This document shows positions 52,033 through 58,048 of a stretch of 64,000 bases of DNA, one piece after another; positions within the stretch are counted from its first letter, which is position 1; the number at the start of each line of letters is the position of its first letter. The notes under the pieces were generated by a model. The model was not told the DNA's origin and searched no databases. It saw nothing but the letters and a program-made list of their open reading frames with translations. The DNA is from VXPQ01 sp965248175. GTDB lineage: Bacteria > Bacteroidota > Rhodothermia > Rhodothermales > VXPQ01. Location: positions 2,666,001-2,730,000 of the forward strand of contig OZ252093.1 of NCBI GenBank assembly GCA_965248175.1, written 5' to 3'. The translations under genes were made by a program, and so were the position numbers.

Positions 52033-53430
52033 ATGGCGACACAAAACTCCTTCACTATCATCCGGCGCGGCGCCGAGCGCCTGCTGCACATTGCCGGGGA
52101 TCCACCGGACGGATTCCGGGGCGAGGCCGCCGCGGACGGATTCCAGGGCGAGGCCGCCGCGGACGGGCTACACTGCCCGCTCAATGCCCACAATGCCGAC
52201 GTCCTTCGGAAAGTGCTCCCATGGACGGCGCCGGTACTCGTGGGCCTGCGTAAATCCTTCGGGTTCGGAGACCGGCTGGGCATCGCCACGCCCGGGCACC
52301 TCGACGCACTCGGCAACCTGCGCGAAAGCGGCTTTTTTCCCGTCCTTGCGCAGCAATCCATGCGTGAAATGGCGCGCGCGCGGCGCAGCCCCCAGCAGGT
52401 GATGGACGATGTCACCTGGGCTGTCGTCGAAACCGGATACCGGGGCGGATTCGGCTGCGACGCCGACCATGTCAAAACCGAGGAGGAAATCGACCGGTGC
52501 ATCGACGCGGGCTTCATCGGTTTCACGCTCGATCCCGGGCAGTATGTGTGCGCTACGGCCGATACGGAGGACCCCGTCGCACTCCGGAAACACCTGGCCG
52601 AACTGCCCTGGGATACCCTCCAAAGCAACCCGAAGGATCATCGCCGGCGCTATGTGACCAGGCAAACATCGGGGGATGCGTTCTCTGAAGAGACCTACCT
52701 GCGAGCCGCCGTCAAGTACGGCCCGGCCCTTGCGCAAACGGCCAGGCTCCATGCGCACCTGCGCGACCGGTTCGGCGCAGCCCCCTTCGACCTCGAGGTC
52801 TCGGTCGATGAAACGGATACGCCCACGACCCCCGAACAACACCGCTTCATTGCGCTGGAACTGCACCGCCTCGGAATCGACTTCATCGGTCTGGCTCCCC
52901 GATTCGTCGGAGACTTTTACAAGGGCGTGGATTACGTGGGCGATGTGGATGCTTTCGACAGGGACTACGCCATGCATGCCGCTATTGCCCAAGAACTTGG
53001 CCCCTACAAACTGAGTGTGCATTCCGGCAGCGACAAACTGGCCATCTACCCGGCCGTTCAGCGGCGCACGCCGGACTATGTCCACGTCAAAACATCCGGC
53101 ACGAGCTGGCTGGAGGCACTGCGCGTCATCGCGACGTATGCGCCCGGCCTCTTCCGCCGCATTCTGGATATGGCCGTGGACGGCTATGCAACGAACCGCC
53201 AAAGCTACCACCTCGACGGACGCATCGAATGTATCCCGGACGTGGACGAAGGCGCTCTGCCGGACCTGCTCGACGATCATCACGCCCGACAGGTCGTTCA
53301 TGTGGCGTTCGGCGCGGTGCTCGAAAAATACTACGACGAGGTGTACGCTGTGCTCACCGAACACGCCGATGCGCACCGGGAAGGCATCCGGCGGCATTTC
53401 GAAAAGCATCTGGCGCCGTTCCGGGCATGA
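52033..53430 (+). CDS. uxaE: Tagaturonate/fructuronate epimerase (UxaE family)
   Basis: 465 residues. The UxaE family (first described in Thermotoga) epimerises D-tagaturonate to D-fructuronate in galacturonate breakdown. Matching segments include LVGLRKSFGFGDRLGIATPG, FFPVLAQQSMREMARARRSP, GFGCDADHVKTEEEIDRCID with likely metal ligands, DLEVSVDETDTPTTPEQHRF, GVDYVGDVDAFDRDYAMHAA, and KLSVHSGSDKLAIYP with a conserved histidine. The ATG at 52033 follows a TAA-free spacer; earlier in-frame starts add 36 unconserved residues. Near residue 26 a 9-residue unit is repeated. Other uronate genes are absent here, so it may be a side branch of the sugar-acid pathways. Its 3' end is duplicated beyond the toxin-antitoxin island. 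Confidence 0.85.
   Translation: MATQNSFTIIRRGAERLLHIAGDPPDGFRGEAAADGFQGEAAADGLHCPLNAHNADVLRKVLPWTAPVLVGLRKSFGFGDRLGIATPGHLDALGNLRESGFFPVLAQQSMREMARARRSPQQVMDDVTWAVVETGYRGGFGCDADHVKTEEEIDRCIDAGFIGFTLDPGQYVCATADTEDPVALRKHLAELPWDTLQSNPKDHRRRYVTRQTSGDAFSEETYLRAAVKYGPALAQTARLHAHLRDRFGAAPFDLEVSVDETDTPTTPEQHRFIALELHRLGIDFIGLAPRFVGDFYKGVDYVGDVDAFDRDYAMHAAIAQELGPYKLSVHSGSDKLAIYPAVQRRTPDYVHVKTSGTSWLEALRVIATYAPGLFRRILDMAVDGYATNRQSYHLDGRIECIPDVDEGALPDLLDDHHARQVVHVAFGAVLEKYYDEVYAVLTEHADAHREGIRRHFEKHLAPFRA
52108..52161 (+). repeat. In-frame 27-bp tandem duplication in uxaE
   Basis: Two adjacent 27-bp units differ at one base and encode DGFRGEAAA and DGFQGEAAA; the following codons (GACGGG, Asp-Gly) begin a third unit. 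The insertion lies just before the conserved LHCPLNAHNADV segment. It keeps the frame and looks like a recent slippage or unequal-exchange event. Confidence 0.85.
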
Positions 53431-53465
53431 CGGGAGACGCTACCTATGTGAGCAGGACGGTGAGG
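53401..53465. repeat. 65-bp direct repeat, left copy (uxaE/lutC 3'-junction)
   Basis: Matches 55051-55115 at 60 of 65 positions by eye; all five differences are transitions. This copy holds the true end of uxaE (EKHLAPFRA, stop 53428-53430) followed by a reversed stub of the lutC end (LTVLLT and its stop at 53444-53446). The two copies are 1,650 bp apart and bracket the HigBA-like genes. Confidence 0.9.
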
Positions 53466-53593
53466 GTCCGTGACGGAGACAAGGGCGCAGCGGCGCAGGG
53501 CATGGAGGGCAAGCGGCTCCGGTACGCGGACCTGATCGCCTGACTCGAAAAACGAGAAAAATGCTTTCACGCCTGAACAAGAGGGATTTATTC

Positions 53594-53606
53594 TCGTATA
53601 TTACGA
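53594..53606. promoter_or_regulatory. Candidate antitoxin operator (TCGTA-TAT-TACGA)
   Basis: A perfect 5-3-5 inverted repeat in the AT-rich DNA about 60 bp before the toxin start. Antitoxins with helix-turn-helix domains usually repress their own operon by binding such palindromes. At 53640 an ATG with a good GGAGG site opens a 23-codon leader frame (to 53711) that overlaps the toxin start in another frame; its role is unknown. Confidence 0.4.
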
Positions 53607-53664
53607 CATTCCAAAAAACCCTAAAACCCATGGAGGATCATGTTTAACACAGAGCTACAATACC

Positions 53665-54024
53665 GTGGAAATAAAAATAGCAGATCGTCGCCTCAGCAAA
53701 ATTCTGCATGACCAGCGGAAGATGTACAGAGAATACGGGCAGGTATCAGCACGTAAGATCCAGGAGAGGTTAGATGAAATCAGGCTGGCAAAGAACCTTA
53801 GAGAGCTTAAGCAGATTCACCCACGATTGCACGAACGCACAGGTAATCAAAAGGGCTTGTTTTCCGTTGATTTGGATCATCCGTTCCGGATGATTATGAT
53901 ACCGGATCACGATCCTTTACCGTTGCTTCCTTCTGGCGGTATCGACCTCAGAGGGGTTGATCGGGTTGAAATCGTACGAGCGAAAATAGACGATCATGGA
54001 AAACGCAAAGGGCTTCAAGCCTAA
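53665..54024 (+). CDS. HigB/RelE-family toxin of a type II toxin-antitoxin pair
   Basis: 119 residues. Proteins of this family are ribosome-dependent mRNA endonucleases. It has the RelE/HigB order of elements: an N-terminal strand and helix (MEIKIADRRLSKILHDQRKM), a second helix (ARKIQERLDEIRLAKNLREL), a strand region (LHERTGNQKGLFSVDLDHPF), RMIMIPDH and a last strand DRVEIVRAKIDDHG, where conserved basic and acidic residues of the active site lie. The start is GTG with a weak ribosome-binding site. It overlaps the antitoxin gene by 29 bp, the toxin-first order typical of HigBA. Base composition is clearly more AT-rich than the surroundings, suggesting transfer. Confidence 0.83.
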   Translation: MEIKIADRRLSKILHDQRKMYREYGQVSARKIQERLDEIRLAKNLRELKQIHPRLHERTGNQKGLFSVDLDHPFRMIMIPDHDPLPLLPSGGIDLRGVDRVEIVRAKIDDHGKRKGLQA

Positions 54025-54610
54025 TTGGACCGTACACCCAGGAAGACATGTCGCTAACTTCCTTGAAGACAATGGGGTCAGCAAGCAGGCACTGGCTCGC
54101 CGAATGGGGGTTGCCATGAAAGAGGTGGAGGATATACTTGAGGGGGGCGAAATAAACAGGGATATTGCACGCGCTCTTGAAAAAGGAACGAGCGTACCAG
54201 CGAGTTTTTGGCTCAGGGCGGAAACCCATTACAAACGGGACTTAACCCGCTTAGCACCGAAGACCGTGGGACCTATGAGAATCACTGACAAGTTTTTGCG
54301 GTTGAGAGGGCGCGCTGCGACATCCTTCAAGAAGGATTATATAGAACGCCTTGCCGATATGGAAGATTTCGAGCAGGCTCAGCTTCTAAAAGACGCATGC
54401 GATTACGTTATTTTCGCGGAGGTGTACGACGAGGCTATACACATTTGTGTAGGTGTTGATACTGGTAAGGGGACATATGTAGCTTTTGGCCCTAAGCTCG
54501 TGGAATTTCACATGAAGAAGGAAATATCCCGGCGTCGCCGAGCCTCCATGTCTTTTTGGGGATTGCCCCTTGTCCCATCTGAACAACACGATAACCAGGT
54601 ATGGACATGA
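53996..54610 (+). CDS. HigA-like antitoxin with a long C-terminal extension
   Basis: 204 residues. The first 85 or so match HigA-type antitoxins: HPGRHVANFLEDNGVSKQAL, a helix-turn-helix (KQALARRMGVAMKEVEDILE) and NRDIARALEKGTSVPASFWL followed by RAETHYKRDL. Classical HigA ends soon after this; here another 110 residues follow (ITDKFLRLRGRAATSFKKDY, DACDYVIFAEVYDEAIHICV and a basic end) that I do not recognise. It neutralises the adjacent toxin and probably represses the operon; the extension might bind another partner or ligand. The stop codon overlaps the ATG of a small downstream frame (ATGA). Confidence 0.8.
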   Translation: MENAKGFKPNWTVHPGRHVANFLEDNGVSKQALARRMGVAMKEVEDILEGGEINRDIARALEKGTSVPASFWLRAETHYKRDLTRLAPKTVGPMRITDKFLRLRGRAATSFKKDYIERLADMEDFEQAQLLKDACDYVIFAEVYDEAIHICVGVDTGKGTYVAFGPKLVEFHMKKEISRRRRASMSFWGLPLVPSEQHDNQVWT

Positions 54611-54765
54611 GCAGCAAGCCCAAATCCCCCAAGCGCATCCGTCCGGCGGACCGGGAAATGCCGGAGTAGATTCCCGACACGCCGGAGAACATCGCGAAGT
54701 CGATCCTGTTCAGTCCGCCTCGTAAGAAGGAGGATTGGAAGTTTATGAAGAAGGAGAAGGATTAG
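54607..54765 (+). pseudogene. Small basic ORF coupled to the antitoxin, with an in-frame TAG
   Basis: An ATG overlapping the antitoxin stop (ATGA) opens a 52-codon frame interrupted by TAG at codon 21 (54667-54669). Before it reads MSSKPKSPKRIRPADREMPE; after it IPDTPENIAKSILFSPPRKK and then EDWKFMKKEKD, with a TAG stop. The second half looks like a conserved small-protein motif (DTPENIA...PPRK), so the frame was once used; the nonsense codon makes it a probable pseudogene. Readthrough cannot be ruled out. A rho-independent terminator follows 78 bp on. Confidence 0.55.
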
Positions 54766-54842
54766 CGCATTCGATATCCGGCCAAAGCTATGTGCCCGAA
54801 GCACATACGTTTTTGGCCATATCCAACCCCCTCCCCCACAGA

Positions 54843-54875
54843 AGCCCCGTCCAGCGAACCGGACGGGGCTTTTTG
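54843..54875 (+). terminator. Rho-independent terminator of the toxin-antitoxin operon
   Basis: A perfect 10-bp stem (AGCCCCGTCC / GGACGGGGCT) with an 8-base loop and a T5 tract directly after. It ends the plus-strand transcript carrying the toxin, antitoxin and small downstream frame. Confidence 0.92.
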
Positions 54876-55050
54876 TTTGGGGCAAAACGGCAATTTTTGC
54901 CGATTTGGGAAATGACGCAGATTCCGGGCTTCGGCACTATTGGATATAATTCCCGAAAAAAACATGCGAAAGAGAAAAAATGCAATGGTAAAGACAAAAT
55001 ACGATAGTAAAGAAAAGACGCAAGAGTAAAGGAAAGGGAGCAACGGTAAA
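54876..55050. repeat. AT-rich spacer with short degenerate GTAAAGAAAA repeats
   Basis: No gene. From about 54985 to 55050 four imperfect 18-21-bp units contain GGTAAAGACAAAA, AGTAAAGAAAAG, AGTAAAGGAAAG and GGTAAAGAAAAG. They end at the right copy of the 65-bp repeat. Composition differs sharply from the flanking operons, as in the rest of the island. Confidence 0.6.
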
Positions 55051-55115
55051 GAAAAGTATCTGGCGCCGTTCCGGACGTAACGGGAGACGCTACCTATGTG
55101 AGCAGAACGGTGAGG
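55051..55115. repeat. 65-bp direct repeat, right copy
   Basis: Second copy of the uxaE/lutC 3'-junction. Here lutC is complete (stop 55094-55096) and only the last nine codons of a uxaE-like end survive (EKYLAPFRT, then TAA at 55078-55080). Each copy thus completes one gene and leaves a stub of the other, the pattern expected if the 1.6-kb island arrived with duplication of this junction. Confidence 0.9.
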
Positions 55116-55729
55116 CTGCGCGGGCCGTGCGCCCCGATAACCAGTGTTTGTTCAATGTCGGCGGTCTTGGACGGACCGGCCACAAACACGCCATAGCCTT
55201 CCCGGGCCACATCAAGGGTATCGTATGCTGCGTGCATGTCCGGCACGATGACGCTCCTGTCCAGCACAAGCACCAGATGCTGCGTCAGAAACGGGGCGGC
55301 CCGCGGTCCCATCCCTGATTCGCCCAGCCATACGGCCCCGTTCTCCGCCACGCCGAGTTCACCGGGGCACACCAGTACATCGAGCCCGGCCAGGGTGTGC
55401 GCGTCGGTGCGGGCGTCCATCCGGTCGAAGGCCCACGCCGGAACCGTCGCAGCGATGGAGGCAGCCTCCGGGAACCGCTCCCGCACAGCCGCTTCTACCC
55501 CTCCCGTTTCCACAATCTGTACGGCCGCGGCGGCGGCCTCCACCGACGCCATGAAGCGGGAGACCAGATCGCCGGTATCCGCATCCCGGACGCCGGTGAT
55601 GGGCGGAAGGGGCACGGCAGGCAGCCTGGCGCGACGCACCGCTTCAAGGATGGCTTCGCGGGCTTGGGATCCGTTTTGCGTTCCGTTCCCTGCCCTGTTC
55701 CGGGTGGTATGATCGTCCTTTCGCTTCAT
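55094..55729 (-). CDS. lutC: Lactate utilization protein C (LUD domain)
   Basis: 211-residue member of the LutC/YkgG family. LutABC together oxidise L-lactate to pyruvate in the cytoplasm. LUD-domain marks are EAVRRARLPAVPLPPITGVR at the N-terminus, VLVCPGELGVAENGAVWLGE and GMGPRAAPFLTQHLVLVLDR in the middle, and GVFVAGPSKTADIEQTLVIG then AHGPRSLTVLL at the end. The ATG at 55729 overlaps the stop of the last of three repeated 23-codon mini-ORFs, so its translation probably depends on reinitiation. It is the last gene of the rhamnose-lactate operon. Its 3' end lies in the 65-bp repeat. Confidence 0.9.
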   Translation of the reverse strand: MKRKDDHTTRNRAGNGTQNGSQAREAILEAVRRARLPAVPLPPITGVRDADTGDLVSRFMASVEAAAAAVQIVETGGVEAAVRERFPEAASIAATVPAWAFDRMDARTDAHTLAGLDVLVCPGELGVAENGAVWLGESGMGPRAAPFLTQHLVLVLDRSVIVPDMHAAYDTLDVAREGYGVFVAGPSKTADIEQTLVIGAHGPRSLTVLLT

Positions 55730-55933
55730 GCCTTCCTCCGCTCAGCGGCATACCATTCACCAAGCGACCGGGTGGTATGATCGTCCTTTCGCTTCATGCC
55801 TTCCTCCGCTCAGCGGCATACCATTCACCAAGCGACCGGGTGGTATGATCGTCCTTTCGCTTCATGCCTTCCTCCGCTCAGCGGCATACCATTCACCAAG
55901 CGACCGGGTGGTATGGTGGTCCTTTCGCTTCAT
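55726..55933 (-). other. Chain of three ATGA-linked 23-codon mini-ORFs between lutB and lutC
   Basis: Mini-ORFs at 55862-55933, 55794-55865 and 55726-55797 each begin MKRKD (the lutC N-terminus), end in ERRKA (close to the lutB C-terminus) and stop with a TGA that overlaps the next ATG as ATGA. The first ATG overlaps the lutB stop and the last TGA overlaps the lutC ATG. A purine-rich GGAGGAAGG precedes the later three ATGs. Whether the peptides do anything is unknown; they may simply pass ribosomes along or reduce lutC output. Confidence 0.75.
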
Positions 55934-55969
55934 TCCTTCCCCCGCTCAGCGGCATACCATTCGCCAAAC
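55730..55969 (-). repeat. 68-bp tandem repeat, about 3.5 copies, at the lutB/lutC junction
   Basis: The unit contains the lutB C-terminal codons, the Shine-Dalgarno sequence and the lutC start codons. ATG positions 55933, 55865, 55797 and 55729 are spaced exactly 68 bp. The copies next to lutC are identical; the outermost copy (lutB end) differs at several bases (for example TTTGGC for CTTGGT). 68 is not a multiple of three, but the overlap design closes each frame before the next opens. Confidence 0.95.
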
Positions 55970-57327
55970 GACCGGGCGGGATGTTCCGGAAGCTCCCTCG
56001 CCCGTCCCCAGGCATTCCAGCGCCCATAGAGCAGGCGGCGCGGCGCATACCGCAGCAGGCTCCGGGCCAACCGGCCCGCCAGCCGGTACCGGGCCGGGCC
56101 ACTGGTAATCCATCCGGTCAGTTTCATCCCCAGACGTTTGCCCCGGGAGACATGCCCTTCACGCACCGCAACCTCCCGCCACCGGTATAACTGGGCATGG
56201 ATATCGATCTTGACCGGGCATACGTCGCTGCACGACCCGCACAGGGACGAGGCAAACGGCAGCGCAGCATACTTCTTCATATCTATGCCGGGCGCCAGAA
56301 TCGCCCCGATCGGACCGGATGGCGTGGCTCCGTAGCTGTGGCCGCCGCTGCGCCGGTATACAGGGCACGTATTCAGGCACGCCCCGCACCGTATGCACTT
56401 GAGCGAAGCGCGAAAATCCTCCCGCGCCAAGTGGCGCGTGCGCCCGTTGTCCACGAGCACGATGTGAAGCTCGCGGCCCGGCGCCGGGCGGTGAAAATGC
56501 GATGTGTAGATGGAAAGAGGCTGGCCTGTGGCGCTGCGGGCCAGCAGACGCAGGAAAACCCCGAGATGCTCCGGTTTCGGGATGAGTTTCTCTATACCCA
56601 TGCAGGCAATGTGCACCGGCGCCAGGTGTACGCCCAGGTCCGCATTTCCCTCGTTGGTTACCACCACCAGTCCGCCGGTGGCGGCCACGGCGAAATTGAC
56701 GCCCGTGATGGCGGCATCGGCGGTCAGGAAGCGGGCGCGCATATCCTGGCGCATGGCCCCGGCCAGAAACTGCGGATCGGACGATCCGGCGGGTGTGCCC
56801 AGCTTCTCGTGGAACAGGACGGAAATCTCCTCCCTCCGGACATGGATCGCCGGCGCCACAAGATGGCTGGGGGGCTCCTCTCTGAGTTGTACGATGCGTT
56901 CGCCGAGATCCGTATCCACGACCTCGAGGCCGCGTGCTTCGAGATACGGGTTCAGACCGCATTCCTCCGTCAGCATGGACTTGCTCTTGACCACGCGGCG
57001 GACGCCCCGCGCTTCGAGCAGATCGTACACGATGCGATTGTGCGCCTCGGCGTCCGCAGCCCAGTGGACCTGCACGCCGTTCGCCGTTGCGCACGCCTCG
57101 AACTCGACCAGGTACTCGTCCAGTTTCGACAGCGTGTGCTCCTTGATCTGCGAAGCCAGATCGCGCAGCCGCTCCCACCCTTCCACGCTCCCGGAGACCG
57201 CATCACGCTTGCCGCGGAGGTGCCAGAGTACGGAATCGTGCCAGGTTACCTGCTCTGCATTCGCAATGAAGCGTGCCGCCCGGTCGGAGTGATCGACGGG
57301 GCCAGCGTTCTGTATAGCGTCATGCAT
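55930..57327 (-). CDS. lutB: Lactate utilization iron-sulfur protein B
   Basis: 465 residues. LutB carries the LUD-like domain and two [4Fe-4S] clusters of the lactate oxidase complex. The N-terminal part has KEHTLSKLDEYLVEFEACAT and VVKSKSMLTEECGLNPYLEA; the central part ADAAITGVNFAVAATGGLVV and TNEGNADLG; the C-terminal ferredoxin part CIRCGACLNTCPVYRRSGGH and CGSCSDVCPVKIDIHAQLYR. The ATG at 57327 (MHDAIQ) is chosen because it overlaps the lutA end by 8 bp; an upstream start would add MRRRI. Its stop overlaps the first mini-ORF ATG. The last codons (FGEWYAAERGKE) are part of the 68-bp repeat. Confidence 0.93.
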   Translation of the reverse strand: MHDAIQNAGPVDHSDRAARFIANAEQVTWHDSVLWHLRGKRDAVSGSVEGWERLRDLASQIKEHTLSKLDEYLVEFEACATANGVQVHWAADAEAHNRIVYDLLEARGVRRVVKSKSMLTEECGLNPYLEARGLEVVDTDLGERIVQLREEPPSHLVAPAIHVRREEISVLFHEKLGTPAGSSDPQFLAGAMRQDMRARFLTADAAITGVNFAVAATGGLVVVTNEGNADLGVHLAPVHIACMGIEKLIPKPEHLGVFLRLLARSATGQPLSIYTSHFHRPAPGRELHIVLVDNGRTRHLAREDFRASLKCIRCGACLNTCPVYRRSGGHSYGATPSGPIGAILAPGIDMKKYAALPFASSLCGSCSDVCPVKIDIHAQLYRWREVAVREGHVSRGKRLGMKLTGWITSGPARYRLAGRLARSLLRYAPRRLLYGRWNAWGRARELPEHPARSFGEWYAAERGKE

Positions 57328-58048
57328 GATTCGCCTCCGCACTTCCGTTCAGAATCTCGGCCACATGCAGCACCCGCAGCGACATTTCCCGGCGACGAAT
57401 CAGCCCGTCGAGGTGCATCAGACAGGACATATCGGCGCCCGTGATGACCTCCACGCCATGCTGCAGGTGATCGTCGAGACGATCAGCGCCCATCCGAACC
57501 GAAACCGCCTCTTCCTGTACCGCGAACACCCCTCCGAAGCCGCAACATTCGTCGGGACGGCTCAACCCGACCAGTTCCAGCCCGTTTACCATACCCAGAA
57601 GGCGCGCCACATGATCGAACGGCGGCTCGCGGCGCTCCGAGGAACTTGCCAGACGCAATCCCCGGAGCCCATGGCAGGAAGCATGCAGACCCACTCGACA
57701 AGAAAAGGACGCATCCAGGCAGTCCACCTGCAACACTTCCACAAGAAACTGGCACAATTCGTAATAACGGACGGCTGCCGTCTGCTCGACATGCTCCCGG
57801 AGATGCAGCACACAACTCCCCGACGGCCCCACCACATAATCGAATTCCCGGAAACAGGCCGCCGTATGCCGGTGCGTCGCTTCGGCGTCCTCCGCGCACC
57901 CGGCGTTCGCCATCGGCTGGCCGCAGCACGTCTGCTCGCGGGGATACGCCACCTCGCAGCCGAGATGCTCCAGCAGTTCGAGCGTCGCCACGGCCACCTG
58001 CGGGTAGAACTGGTCGATATAACAGGGAACGAACAGGCCTACTTTCAT
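57320..58048 (-). CDS. lutA: Lactate utilization protein A (CCG domain)
   Basis: 242 residues with two cysteine-rich CCG domains as in heterodisulfide-reductase-type subunits: CEVAYPREQTCCGQPMANAG in the first and LSRPDECCGFGGVFAVQEEA in the second, each with partner cysteines (FVPCYIDQFYP; GLHASCHGLRG). It works with LutB and LutC to oxidise lactate. The ATG at 58048 (MKVGLFVPC) overlaps the rhaD-fusion stop as ATGA, so it is translationally coupled to the enzyme that makes its upstream substrate. A much longer open frame upstream is only a shadow inside the rhaD fusion. Confidence 0.93.
   Translation of the reverse strand: MKVGLFVPCYIDQFYPQVAVATLELLEHLGCEVAYPREQTCCGQPMANAGCAEDAEATHRHTAACFREFDYVVGPSGSCVLHLREHVEQTAAVRYYELCQFLVEVLQVDCLDASFSCRVGLHASCHGLRGLRLASSSERREPPFDHVARLLGMVNGLELVGLSRPDECCGFGGVFAVQEEAVSVRMGADRLDDHLQHGVEVITGADMSCLMHLDGLIRRREMSLRVLHVAEILNGSAEANHA

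Noticed and set aside
55730..55969. The 68-bp repeats as a CRISPR array
   Set aside because: Units are directly adjacent with no variable spacers, and they contain coding ends and start codons of lutB and lutC; there are no cas genes.
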